Shown here piece by piece: positions 31,340 through 40,189 of a DNA stretch of 64,000 nt. The stretch lies in contig NZ_JAVTJJ010000001.1 in the NCBI RefSeq assembly GCF_031843945.1, positions 806,001 to 870,000 on the forward strand, written 5' to 3'. The notes beneath the pieces are model-generated. The model worked only from the letters and a program-made list of their open reading frames with translations. It was not told the origin of the DNA and searched no databases. The DNA is from Paracidovorax sp031843945. GTDB lineage: Bacteria > Pseudomonadota > Gammaproteobacteria > Burkholderiales > Burkholderiaceae_C. Each line of letters begins with the position of its first letter. The first letter of the stretch is position 1. Both the position numbers and the translations under genes were made by a program.

Positions 31340-33163
31340 TCAGGAGCGGCCGGCGCGCTTGCGCTCATTTTCCGTCAGGAACCGCTTGCGGATCCGGATG
31401 GACTTGGGCGTGATTTCGACCAGTTCGTCGTCCTCGATGAATTCCACCGCGTATTCCAGCGTGGCATCGATCGGAGGCGTGATCTTGATCGCGTCTTCCT
31501 TGCCGGAAACGCGGAAGTTGGTCAGCTGCTTGGTACGCGTGGCGTTCACGATCAGGTCGTTGTCGCGGCTGTGGATGCCGACGATCATGCCTTCGTACAC
31601 CGGGTCGTTCGCCTTCACGAACATGCGGCCGCGATCGTCCAGCTTGCCCAGGGCGTAGGTGAAGATTTCACCCGAGTCCATCGAGATCAGCACGCCGTTC
31701 TTGCGGCCGCCGATATCGCCTTTGTGCGGCTCGTAGCAGTCGAAGATGTTGGCGATCAGGCCGGAGCCGCGCGTCAGGTTGAGGAATTCGTTGGTGAAAC
31801 CGATCAGGCCCCGCGCAGGAATACGGTATTCCAGGCGCACGCGTCCACGGCCGTCGGGCTCCATGTTCACCAGTTCGCCCTTGCGCTCGCCCAAGGCCTG
31901 CATCACGCCGCCTTGATGGCCTTCTTCGATGTCGGCCGTCACCAGCTCGATAGGCTCATGCTTTTCGCCGTCGATGGTGCGGAACACCACGCGGGGCTTG
32001 GACACGGCCAGTTCATAGCCTTCGCGGCGCATGTTTTCCAGCAGAATGGTCAAGTGCAATTCGCCACGACCCATGACTTCGAAGATGCCTTCCTCGTCGG
32101 TCTCGGACACGCGCAGTGCCACGTTGTGCTGCAGTTCCTTTTGCAGGCGGTCCCAGATCTGGCGGCTGGTCACGAACTTGCCTTCGCGGCCGGCCAGCGG
32201 GCTGGTGTTCACGCAGAAGTTCATCGTCAGCGTGGGCTCATCCACCTTCAGCATGGGCAGCGGCGCTGGATTGGCCGGGTCGGTCACGGTCACGCCGATG
32301 CCGATGTCCTCGATGCCGTTGATCAGCACGATGTCGCCAGGGCCGGCCAGCGGCGTCTGCATGCGGTCCAGGCCCTGGAACGTCAGCACCTGGTTGACTC
32401 GGCCCTTGGCGGTCTTGCCGTCCGGGCCTTCCATGACCAGCACGTCCTGGCCGGGCTTGATGGTGCCCTGGCTGATGCGGCCCACGCCGATGCGGCCCAC
32501 GAAGGTGGAGAAATCGAGCGCCGAGATTTGCAGCTGCAACGGAGCGGCAGCATCACCAGAGTTCGGTGGAACATGCTTCAGGATGGTGTTGAATAGGGCC
32601 GACATGTCGGGGCCCCACTGCTCGCCTGGCGCGCCTTCTTCCAGCGAAGACCAGCCGTTGATGCCCGAGGCGTACACCACCGGGAAGTCCAGTTGCTCGT
32701 CGGTGGCACCCAGTTTGTCGAACAGATCGAACGCAGCGTTCACCACCTTGTCGGGGTTGGCACCGGGCTTGTCGACTTTGTTCACGACCAGGATCGGGCG
32801 CAGGCCGAGGGCCAGCGCCTTCTTCGTCACGAAGCGCGTCTGGGGCATGGGGCCCTCTTGCGCGTCGATCAGCAGCACCACGCTGTCGACCATGGACAGC
32901 GCGCGCTCCACTTCACCGCCGAAGTCCGCGTGACCGGGGGTGTCGACGATGTTGATGTGCGTGCCTTCCCAGCTCACGGCGCAGTTCTTGGCCAGGATGG
33001 TGATGCCGCGTTCTTTTTCGATGGCGTTGTTGTCCATCACGGTGTCGACGACCTTTTCATGGTCGGCGAAGGTACCGGACTGGCGCAGCAGTTGGTCGAC
33101 CATGGTGGTCTTGCCATGGTCAACGTGCGCGATGATGGCGATGTTGCGAATTTGTTTGCTCAT
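31340..33163 (-). CDS. typA: Ribosome-associated GTPase TypA/BipA
   Basis: 607 residues of a translational GTPase. The G domain has AHVDHGKTT (12-20), DTPGH (74-78) and NKVD (128-131); EF-G-like domains II, III and V and the BipA-specific C-terminal domain follow (GLIGFTNEFLNLTRGSG, then GGRKNGVLISMDSGE). It acts in late 50S subunit assembly and stress adaptation. It is the last gene of the minus-strand operon, and its ATG overlaps the truB stop (ATGA). Confidence 0.97.
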   Translation of the reverse strand: MSKQIRNIAIIAHVDHGKTTMVDQLLRQSGTFADHEKVVDTVMDNNAIEKERGITILAKNCAVSWEGTHINIVDTPGHADFGGEVERALSMVDSVVLLIDAQEGPMPQTRFVTKKALALGLRPILVVNKVDKPGANPDKVVNAAFDLFDKLGATDEQLDFPVVYASGINGWSSLEEGAPGEQWGPDMSALFNTILKHVPPNSGDAAAPLQLQISALDFSTFVGRIGVGRISQGTIKPGQDVLVMEGPDGKTAKGRVNQVLTFQGLDRMQTPLAGPGDIVLINGIEDIGIGVTVTDPANPAPLPMLKVDEPTLTMNFCVNTSPLAGREGKFVTSRQIWDRLQKELQHNVALRVSETDEEGIFEVMGRGELHLTILLENMRREGYELAVSKPRVVFRTIDGEKHEPIELVTADIEEGHQGGVMQALGERKGELVNMEPDGRGRVRLEYRIPARGLIGFTNEFLNLTRGSGLIANIFDCYEPHKGDIGGRKNGVLISMDSGEIFTYALGKLDDRGRMFVKANDPVYEGMIVGIHSRDNDLIVNATRTKQLTNFRVSGKEDAIKITPPIDATLEYAVEFIEDDELVEITPKSIRIRKRFLTENERKRAGRS

Positions 33164-34164
33164 AGTGCTTCCAATGTGCCGCGCTCCGTTGCCCGCGGTG
33201 TGTTTTCGATTTCTAGAATCTGTTGAATTTCGAGCGGGCTCAGGAGCCGGTCAGGCACCAATTCACCTGCCGTGATGCGGCCCACACCCAGCAGGGCCCG
33301 GGGCTCTTCGCCGAATACCGCTACTGCCGCAGCGTCGGGCCAAGTCCCGCGGCGGCGCACCCCCGACAGGAATCGGCCTGCATTCTCACTGTCGAGCGTG
33401 ACACGCTCATGCTGTGCCAGCAGCGTCTCGACCGGGTGCACGCACGCCAGCCGATCTTCCTCTGTCATGGCCTCCAGCGCCGCCAGCGTAACGCAGCGCT
33501 CCAGGCCCAACCCTCCCGTATCCGTGCGGCGCAGAAAAGTCAGGTGCGCGCCACAACCCAGTGCCCGTCCAATGTCTTCACCCAACGTGCGGATATACGT
33601 ACCCTTGCTGCACGTTACTATTATTTTGATAGCTACAAGCGCTTGATCCACAAGCGCTGGAGCCAGATTCAATGCATGAATGATCACATCCCGCGCAGGC
33701 CGCTCGACTTCGATGCCCGCGCGCGCGTACTCGTACAGTGCCTTGCCGTCCTTTTTAAGCGCGCTGTGCATGGGCGGCACCTGGCTGATCGCGCCAGTGA
33801 ACTGCTGCTGCACCTGAGCGAGCCGCTCGGGCGTCAGTTGCGCCGGATCGACTTCGCAGCGCTCCAGCACGTCACCTTCGGCATCGCCGGTGGTCGTGGT
33901 GACGCCCAGCAAAGCAATGGCTTCGTATGTCTTGGGGGCGTCGAGCTGCAACTGACTGAACTTGGTGGCCGCACCGAAACACAGCGGCAACACGCCGCTG
34001 GCCAAAGGGTCAAGCGTACCGGTATGGCCCGCCTTTTCGGCGCGCAGCAGCCACTTCGCCTTTTGCAAGGCGTCGTTGCTGGAGAAGCCCAGGGGTTTGT
34101 CGAGCAGCAGCACTCCGTGCACCGGGCGCCGCTGCACCCGGATGCGGGGAGCGCGTGCGGTCAT
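33160..34164 (-). CDS. truB: tRNA pseudouridine(55) synthase
   Basis: Makes pseudouridine-55 in the T loop of tRNAs. 334 residues: LDKPLGFSSNDALQ (21-34), catalytic D52 in GHTGTLDPLASG, the FTGAISQVPPMHSALKKDG block, CSKGTYIRTL (185-194) and a C-terminal PUA-like domain. Repeat copy R7 is translated in frame as about residues 167-183 (APALVDQALVAIKII), directly before the conserved CSKGTY strand, in a region that is shorter in other TruB proteins. The gene overlaps rbfA upstream and typA downstream by 4 nt each. Confidence 0.96.
   Translation of the reverse strand: MTARAPRIRVQRRPVHGVLLLDKPLGFSSNDALQKAKWLLRAEKAGHTGTLDPLASGVLPLCFGAATKFSQLQLDAPKTYEAIALLGVTTTTGDAEGDVLERCEVDPAQLTPERLAQVQQQFTGAISQVPPMHSALKKDGKALYEYARAGIEVERPARDVIIHALNLAPALVDQALVAIKIIVTCSKGTYIRTLGEDIGRALGCGAHLTFLRRTDTGGLGLERCVTLAALEAMTEEDRLACVHPVETLLAQHERVTLDSENAGRFLSGVRRRGTWPDAAAVAVFGEEPRALLGVGRITAGELVPDRLLSPLEIQQILEIENTPRATERGTLEAL
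33616..33670 (+). repeat. Interspersed repeat copy R7 (in frame, in truB)
   Basis: Copy reading TTACTATTATTTTGATAGC, then CAAGCGCTTGATCCACAAGC and GCTGGAGCC. The AAGCGCTTG/CAAGCGCT pair is intact. Translated on the minus strand without stop codons, in the same frame as copies R4 and R8. Confidence 0.85.
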
Positions 34165-34538
34165 GCGGGTTCGTCGTCTTTGGAGCGCGAAGCCACAGCA
34201 CGCGCAATGAGCGCGTTCATGTCGGCCGCACGCTCGGTGGTGCGGTCGAACATGAAGTGCAGCGTCGGCACGGTATGGATGTGCAGGCGCTTGAACAGGC
34301 CGTTGCGCAGGAAGCCCGCGGCCTGGTTCAGTGCTTCCTGCGTGGCGTCCTGGTCGCCCACCAGTACGCTGTAGAACACCTTCGCGTGTGCGTAGTCGGG
34401 AGTGACTTCCACGGCCTGCAGGGTCACCATGCCGATCCGCGGGTCTTTCAACTCGCGGAGCAGCTCGGTCAGGTCGCGCTGGATCTGATCCGCGACCTTG
34501 AAGCCCCGATTGGGTGTGGAAGATTTCTTGCGAGCCAT
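34161..34538 (-). CDS. rbfA: 30S ribosome-binding factor RbfA
   Basis: 125 residues with the KH-like RbfA fold: RVADQIQRDL-type start (FKVADQIQRDLTELLRELKD), DPRIGMVTLQAVEVTPDYAHAKVFYSV strands and the LRNGLFKRLHIHTVPTLHF block. Assists 16S rRNA maturation and cold adaptation. It lies 3 bp after infB and overlaps truB by 4 nt. Confidence 0.96.
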   Translation of the reverse strand: MARKKSSTPNRGFKVADQIQRDLTELLRELKDPRIGMVTLQAVEVTPDYAHAKVFYSVLVGDQDATQEALNQAAGFLRNGLFKRLHIHTVPTLHFMFDRTTERAADMNALIARAVASRSKDDEPA

Positions 34539-34541
34539 GGT

Positions 34542-37400
34542 TTACAGCGTCCGCGCGATTTCCTTGATGTCGAAGAACTCCAGTTGATCACCTTCCTTGA
34601 TGTCGTTGTAGTTCTTCAACTTGATACCGCACTCGAAGCCTTCCTTGACTTCCTTGACGTCGTCCTTCAGGCGCTTGACCGAGTCCACTTCGCCTGTGTA
34701 GACCACGACGTTGTCGCGCAGCAGGCGGAAGCGTGCGTTGCGATGGACCATGCCGGACGTGATGTACGAGCCGGCAATCGTGCCGATCTTCGTGGCCACG
34801 AAAACGGTGCGGATCTCGGCCGTGCCGATGACTTCCTCGCGCTGCTCTGGAGCCAGCATGCCGGACATCGCCACCTTCAGCTCATCCACGGCGTCATAAA
34901 TGATGCTGTAGTAGTGCAGATCGACGCCATTGTTCTCGGCCGTCTTGCGTGCGCCCGAATCGGCACGCACGTTGAAGCCGATCACGATGGCCTTGGAGGC
35001 GATCGCCAGGTTGATGTCGGACTCGCTGATACCGCCCACGCCGGCATACACCAGCTGGACCTTGATCTCATCCGTCGACAGCTTGAGCAGCGACTGCGAC
35101 AGCGCTTCCTGCGAACCCTGCACATCGGCCTTGACGATGATGGGCAGGTACTTGACCTCGCCCGCCGTCATGTCGGCAAACATGTTTTCCAGCTTGGCAG
35201 CTTGCTGCTTGGCCAGCTTGGTGTTGCGGAACTTGCCAGCGCGATACGTGGCTACTTCACGCGCACGGCGTTCGTCACCCAGCACCTGGAAGTCGTCACC
35301 GGCTTGCGGCACTTCGGTCAGACCCTGGATTTCCACCGGGATCGACGGGCCTGCCGTCTTGGCGACCTTGCCGTTTTCGTCCAGCATGGCGCGCACGCGA
35401 CCGTAGGTCTGGCCTGCCAGCACGATGTCGCCGACCTTCAGCGTGCCGGACTGCACCAGCACGGTCGCCACAGGGCCGCGGCCCTTGTCCAGTTGCGCTT
35501 CGATCACCAAGCCCTTGGCCGGCGATGCGACCGGCGCGCGGAGTTCAAGCACTTCGGCTTGCAGCAGCACCTGCTCCAGCAGCTCGTCGATGCCCGCACC
35601 GGTCTTGGAAGACACCGGAACGAATGGCGATTCGCCACCGTATTCTTCAGGCACCACCTGCTCGACCACCAGTTCCTGCTTGACGCGTTCGAAGTTCGCA
35701 TCGGGCTTGTCGGACTTGGTGATGGCCACCACGATAGGAACACCAGCCGCCTTGGCGTGCTTGATGGCTTCCTTCGTCTGCGGCATCACGCCGTCGTCCG
35801 CCGCCACCACCAGGATGACGATGTCGGTCGCTTGCGCACCACGGGCACGCATGGCCGTGAAGGCTTCGTGGCCGGGGGTATCGAGGAACGACACCATGCC
35901 GCGCGGCGTTTCGACGTGATAAGCGCCGATGTGCTGCGTAATGCCGCCGGCTTCGCCCGCCGCCACCTTGGCACGGCGGATGTAGTCCAGCAGCGAGGTC
36001 TTGCCATGGTCCACGTGGCCCATGACAGTGACCACGGGAGCGCGTGGCAGGGACTCGACCTGCTGGCTGGACGTGTCGTCGTCGGTGAAGGCTTCCGGGT
36101 CGTCCAGAGCAGCGATCAAGGCTTTGTGGCCCATTTCCTCGACCACGATCATGGCCGTGTCCTGGTCCAGCGGCTGGTTGATGGTGACCATCTGGCCCAT
36201 CTTCATCAGCACCTTGATGACCTCGGACGCCTTGATCGACATCTTGTGCGCCAACTCGGCCACCGTGATGGTTTCTGGTACGTGCACTTCGATGATGCGC
36301 GCCTCCACCGCCGCCTGAGCGTGATGGTGGTGGTTGTCATCGCCGCGCTCATTGCCACGACGGCCACGCGGGCCGGTGCGCCAGTTGTTGCGCCCCACGC
36401 CACCGCTGCTGTCGCCACGGGTCTTGATTTCTTTCTTCTTGGCGGGATCGCCTGCCCAGCTGGATGACAGCTTGGCAGACTTCACTTCCTTGCCAGCGGC
36501 TCCACCAGGAGCGGCCGGCGCGCCAGGACGCGCAGCACCGGGCACCACCGCCGGCTTGTGCAGCGTGCCCTTCTTGGCATCGGCAACACCCGCAGGCCGT
36601 GGAGTCGGCTTGGGTTCTTCAGGCTTCTTGGCAACCAGCACCTTTTTAGGTGCGGCCATCATGGCGCGAATGGCTTCGGCTTCGGCCAGCGCCTTGCGAC
36701 GACGCTCGTCCAGGTCGGTCGCACGGGCAGTTTCTTCGGCTACGCGGGCAGCCGATTCAGCTTCCGCCTTGGCACGTGCTTCCATCTGCGCCGCATTGCG
36801 CGCGGCAGCTTCTGCCACCTGCTCACGCACCGCCTCTTCACGCTGCGCAGAAACCTGCGCACGCTTTTCGGCCGTCTGCATCGCATAGGCTGCAGCGCGC
36901 TCTTCTGCTTCGCGATCACGCAATTCGCGTGCTTCGCGTTCGCGGCGCTTGTCATTGAGCTCCACTTCCTGACGGCTGATCAGTTCGGCCTGGCCGCGCG
37001 CTTCTTCTTCGCGGCGAACCAGATCCAGATCTTCCGCACTGGGAGCGTCCACTGCATCAAGCGCAGCGTCATCGCCTTCAGGAATATTGTCGGAGCCATC
37101 TTCACGCTTGATGAAGGTGCGCTTTTTGCGCACTTCCACCTGAATCGTGCGCGCCTTGCCCGTCGCGTCCGCCTGCTTGATTTCGCTGGTGGACTTCTTG
37201 GTCAGGGTGATTTTCCTGCGGTCGATAGCGACCGTCCCATGGCTTGCCTGAAGAAACGCAAGCAGTTTCTGCTTGTCGGTTTCGGTCAATGCATCGCCCG
37301 GGTTGGACTTCGCAACGCCTGCGGACTTGAGCTGGTCGAGCAAGGTCTCAGGAGATTTTTTGAGTTCGATCGCGAACTCGGCAACGGTGTTACTGGACAT
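34542..37400 (-). CDS. infB: Translation initiation factor IF-2
   Basis: 952 residues. The N-terminal IF2N subdomain (SSNTVAEFAIELKKSPETLLDQL) is followed by a long, charged Ala/Glu/Arg helical region (about 130-300) and a Pro/Gly-rich linker. The G domain starts near residue 455 with VTVMGHVDHGKTSLLD, DTPGHEAF and TKSD, followed by domains II-IV ending in EFFDIKEIARTL. It delivers fMet-tRNA to the ribosome. The ATG at 37400 begins MSSNTVAEF; the longer reading overlaps the nusA gap and was discarded. Internal start sites for shorter IF-2 forms are possible. Confidence 0.97.
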   Translation of the reverse strand: MSSNTVAEFAIELKKSPETLLDQLKSAGVAKSNPGDALTETDKQKLLAFLQASHGTVAIDRRKITLTKKSTSEIKQADATGKARTIQVEVRKKRTFIKREDGSDNIPEGDDAALDAVDAPSAEDLDLVRREEEARGQAELISRQEVELNDKRREREARELRDREAEERAAAYAMQTAEKRAQVSAQREEAVREQVAEAAARNAAQMEARAKAEAESAARVAEETARATDLDERRRKALAEAEAIRAMMAAPKKVLVAKKPEEPKPTPRPAGVADAKKGTLHKPAVVPGAARPGAPAAPGGAAGKEVKSAKLSSSWAGDPAKKKEIKTRGDSSGGVGRNNWRTGPRGRRGNERGDDNHHHHAQAAVEARIIEVHVPETITVAELAHKMSIKASEVIKVLMKMGQMVTINQPLDQDTAMIVVEEMGHKALIAALDDPEAFTDDDTSSQQVESLPRAPVVTVMGHVDHGKTSLLDYIRRAKVAAGEAGGITQHIGAYHVETPRGMVSFLDTPGHEAFTAMRARGAQATDIVILVVAADDGVMPQTKEAIKHAKAAGVPIVVAITKSDKPDANFERVKQELVVEQVVPEEYGGESPFVPVSSKTGAGIDELLEQVLLQAEVLELRAPVASPAKGLVIEAQLDKGRGPVATVLVQSGTLKVGDIVLAGQTYGRVRAMLDENGKVAKTAGPSIPVEIQGLTEVPQAGDDFQVLGDERRAREVATYRAGKFRNTKLAKQQAAKLENMFADMTAGEVKYLPIIVKADVQGSQEALSQSLLKLSTDEIKVQLVYAGVGGISESDINLAIASKAIVIGFNVRADSGARKTAENNGVDLHYYSIIYDAVDELKVAMSGMLAPEQREEVIGTAEIRTVFVATKIGTIAGSYITSGMVHRNARFRLLRDNVVVYTGEVDSVKRLKDDVKEVKEGFECGIKLKNYNDIKEGDQLEFFDIKEIARTL

Positions 37401-37423
37401 ATTGGGTTTGTACCTCCCTACCC

Positions 37424-38911
37424 TTACTCTGGCTGCCCCGCGAACCAATGTTCGCGCGCCTTCAAGATCAAGGCCTTGGCATCTTCCGGTGATTGCCCGG
37501 TCAATTCAGTCAATTCATCAATGGCCAGATCGGCCAGGTCGTCACGGCTGTGCACGCCACCTTCCGCCAGCGTGGCGATCAGTTCGGGCGTCAACCCTTC
37601 AAGGTCACGCAAATTCTGCGACACGCCCTCGACACTTTCCTCGCGGGCGATTTCCATCGTCAGCAAGGCGTCCTTGGCGCGAGCGCGCAGCTCATTGACC
37701 GTGTCTTCGTCGAAGCTTTCGATCTCCAGCATTTCCTGGATGGGCACATAGGCCACTTCTTCCAGGCTGGCGAAACCTTCGGCAATCAGAATGTCGGCGA
37801 TTTCCTCGTCCACATCGAGCTTTTCCATGAACAGGCGGCGTGACGTATCGGTCTCCGTAGCCTGCTTTTGGGCGGATTCGGCCGCATCCATGATGTTGAT
37901 CTTCCAGCCCGTCAGATCGGACGCGAGGCGCACGTTCTGCCCACCACGGCCAATCGCAATGGCGAGGTTTTCCTCATCCACCACCACATCCATGGCGTGT
38001 TTTTCTTCGTCCACCACGATGGACGAGACATTGGCCGGAGCCAGTGCACCGATGACAAACTGCGCCGGGTCTTCAGACCACAGTACGATGTCCACACGCT
38101 CGCCAGCGAGTTCGTTGGTCACTGCATTGACGCGCGTTCCACGCACGCCGACGCAGGTACCGATGGGATCCACACGCCGGTCGTGCGACAGCACGGCGAT
38201 CTTGGCGCGGCTGCCGGCATCGCGAGCACAGCTCTTGATCTCCAGCAGGCCCTGCTCGATCTCTGGCACCTCGTTGCGGAACAGCTCGATCATGAAGTCG
38301 GGCGCGGACCGCGAAAGAATGATCGGAGCGCCACGCAGCGTCAGATCCACTTCCATGATCATTGCGCGCACGCGGTCGCCGCTGCGCAGATTTTCCTTCG
38401 GAATCATCTCGGAGCGGCGCAGGCGACCCTCCACACGGCCGGACTCGACAATGATGTCGCCCTTGTCCATGCGCTTGACCGTGCCGGTGAAGATTTTTTC
38501 GCCACGCGACATGAAGTCATTGAGCAGCATTTCGCGCTCGGCGTCTCGAATTTTCTGCAGGATGACCTGCTTGGCAGCCATCGCACCGATACGGCCGATG
38601 GGCACCGACTCAACGCCCTCTTCGATGTGCTCGCCGACTTCAATGTCTGAAATGCGGTCTTGCGCATCCATGAGCAGCTCTTCAGCTTCCGGATTTTGCA
38701 GGCCGGCATCGTCAGGAACGACCAGCCAGCGACGGAAAGTCTCGTAATTGCCGCTGTCGCGGTCGATCGACACGCGAATGTCCACCTCGCCGGGGTACAG
38801 CTTCTTCGTAGCTTGGGCCAGGGCCAGTTCCACGGCGCCGAACACTACATCGCGCTCCACGTTCTTTTCGCGCGAAATGGCTTCGACCAACATCAACAAT
38901 TCGCGATTCAT
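37424..38911 (-). CDS. nusA: Transcription termination/antitermination factor NusA
   Basis: 495 residues: RNA-polymerase-binding N-terminal domain (MNRELLMLVEAISREKNVE), S1 domain (about 135-200, GEKIFTGTVKRMDKGDIIVE), two KH domains (about 230-345, including AIGRGGQNVRLASDLTGW) and two C-terminal acidic repeats (about 365-490), as in E. coli. It binds RNA polymerase and controls pausing, termination and antitermination. It follows rimP after 71 bp. A terminator in the operon leader suggests autoregulation. Confidence 0.97.
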   Translation of the reverse strand: MNRELLMLVEAISREKNVERDVVFGAVELALAQATKKLYPGEVDIRVSIDRDSGNYETFRRWLVVPDDAGLQNPEAEELLMDAQDRISDIEVGEHIEEGVESVPIGRIGAMAAKQVILQKIRDAEREMLLNDFMSRGEKIFTGTVKRMDKGDIIVESGRVEGRLRRSEMIPKENLRSGDRVRAMIMEVDLTLRGAPIILSRSAPDFMIELFRNEVPEIEQGLLEIKSCARDAGSRAKIAVLSHDRRVDPIGTCVGVRGTRVNAVTNELAGERVDIVLWSEDPAQFVIGALAPANVSSIVVDEEKHAMDVVVDEENLAIAIGRGGQNVRLASDLTGWKINIMDAAESAQKQATETDTSRRLFMEKLDVDEEIADILIAEGFASLEEVAYVPIQEMLEIESFDEDTVNELRARAKDALLTMEIAREESVEGVSQNLRDLEGLTPELIATLAEGGVHSRDDLADLAIDELTELTGQSPEDAKALILKAREHWFAGQPE

Positions 38912-38982
38912 GCGAGGACTCTCCTATTTCAATCACCCGAGGACCGATGCGCCGGCAGCGGCCCGATATTGTTTTGCTGGGT

Positions 38983-39585
38983 TCAGGCCTCAGCCTGGCC
39001 CGCCTTGGCTCCACGCCCCTTGAAATCCACCAGCGGCGCAAGGCGGGCATCCCTGATTTCGTCCAGAACGAACCCCAGCGCTTGTAGCGGTGCGGGCACG
39101 CGTTTTTTGCTGACCTTCTGGCCGGGCTTGACTGGCCGCTCTTCGCTCCAGACGATTTGCCATCCACCGGTCTCGGCACGCTCCAGCGTGCCCCGGAATT
39201 TTTTTCGATTGGCGTTGACTTGCCCCTCGGCCGCAGCACCCAGCGGCGCCTTCAGCGTGATGTCGATGACTTCGCCGGCAAATCGCACGAAATCCTGCTC
39301 ATGACGTAGGGGGCGGTCAATTCCTGGCGATGACACTTCGAGACGCTTGTAGTCCACGCCATCGACCTCCAGCGCAAACTGCAATTGGCGGGTCACCTTC
39401 TCGCAATCCTCCACCGTCACAAACTGATCGGGCAACGCATTTGCTTGCACATCACCCGAAGACACCGGACCAGCCCAGGGATGGTCGATGGTGATGCGCA
39501 GCAGCCCCCCAACGGAGCGCTCTATCTCCACCAGGTCATAGCCCAAGCCACCTACAGTTTGTTCAACGATCTCTTGCAACGCCAC
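38983..39585 (-). CDS. rimP: Ribosome maturation factor RimP
   Basis: 200 residues of the RimP family: VEQTVGGLGYDLVEIERS, DHPW and the VEDCEKVTRQLQFALEVDGV helix, then EVSSPGIDRPLRHEQDFVRF, and a C-terminal SH3-like domain. Needed for 30S subunit maturation. The best start is a GTG at 39585 (VALQEIVEQ), because the frame upstream shows no homology; the ribosome site is weak. First gene of the rimP-nusA-infB-rbfA-truB-typA operon. Confidence 0.94.
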   Translation of the reverse strand: MALQEIVEQTVGGLGYDLVEIERSVGGLLRITIDHPWAGPVSSGDVQANALPDQFVTVEDCEKVTRQLQFALEVDGVDYKRLEVSSPGIDRPLRHEQDFVRFAGEVIDITLKAPLGAAAEGQVNANRKKFRGTLERAETGGWQIVWSEERPVKPGQKVSKKRVPAPLQALGFVLDEIRDARLAPLVDFKGRGAKAGQAEA

Positions 39586-39673
39586 GTGTGTTCTGTTCAG
39601 TTTCCAGAAATACAAAAAACCCGACAACCACCCGAATCATTTCCGGCAGCTTCGAGCTCGAAAACAAACGCCC

Positions 39674-39702
39674 AAAAAAAACGGGCGGTATGTACCCGCC
39701 CG
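39674..39702 (-). terminator. Leader terminator of the rimP-nusA-infB operon
   Basis: A 7-bp GC stem (39682-39688 with 39696-39702) followed on the minus strand by eight T residues. It ends only about 40 nt after the predicted transcription start and about 90 nt before rimP. It could equally end the thioredoxin-like transcript. Confidence 0.8.
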
Positions 39703-39720
39703 CTTGGTCGTGAGAGGACT

Positions 39721-39750
39721 ATTGTAGCCTGTAACGCTTTGACTTGCCAA
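39721..39750 (-). promoter_or_regulatory. Promoter of the rimP-nusA-infB operon
   Basis: On the minus strand, -35 TTGGCA (39745-39750) and -10 TACAAT (39721-39726) are 18 bp apart, a near-consensus sigma-70 promoter. Predicted start near 39714, immediately before the leader terminator. Confidence 0.7.
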
Positions 39751-39783
39751 GGCAGAGGCACATAACTTGCATCATGCGCACTG

Positions 39784-40164
39784 TCATGATCGCGCTGCAA
39801 TGATGCGCGCAAGCAACGCCTGAGCCCGAACCTCGGCCACAGTGTCGCCCTGCGCCTGCACGCTCTCCAACAAGCGCTTGAGAACCCCCGCCTGGGGAAG
39901 CAACGGCCCGAAAAAGCGGGCCACCTCACCTTGCCCCAGAAGCACGGTCGGAAAAGTATCTATATCGATATCGCCAGCCAGATCCTCATCGTCTTCCACA
40001 TCCACCCAGACGAGACGAGCCCGCGGGTAGTCGGTGCCGATCTGATCCATCACTGCACGGTACTCACGGCAAACACCACACCATTCGGCACACAGACACA
40101 CGACCCAGATGTCGTCACCATTGGGCTGCGCGCGCCCTGGAGGCGGTGCGGCTGAAACAGACAT
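39784..40164 (-). CDS. Thioredoxin family protein
   Basis: 126 residues with a thioredoxin fold: the active site WCGVC (28-32) preceded by VVCLCAE, a VWVDVEDDEDLAGDIDIDTF strand-loop and the cis-proline FPTVLL motif. No signal peptide, so it is likely cytoplasmic. The CGVC pair differs from the CGPC of thioredoxin 1, suggesting a different redox potential or partner. It follows the cytochrome operon on the same strand after 26 bp and may be transcribed with it. Confidence 0.88.
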   Translation of the reverse strand: MSVSAAPPPGRAQPNGDDIWVVCLCAEWCGVCREYRAVMDQIGTDYPRARLVWVDVEDDEDLAGDIDIDTFPTVLLGQGEVARFFGPLLPQAGVLKRLLESVQAQGDTVAEVRAQALLARIIAARS

Positions 40165-40189
40165 GAAACAGTAGCCTTCGAAAAATCGA

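Noticed and set aside
34155..36467. 770-codon plus-strand ORF opposite rbfA and infB
   Set aside because: Antisense shadow with His/Arg/Leu-rich composition; the minus-strand genes are certain.
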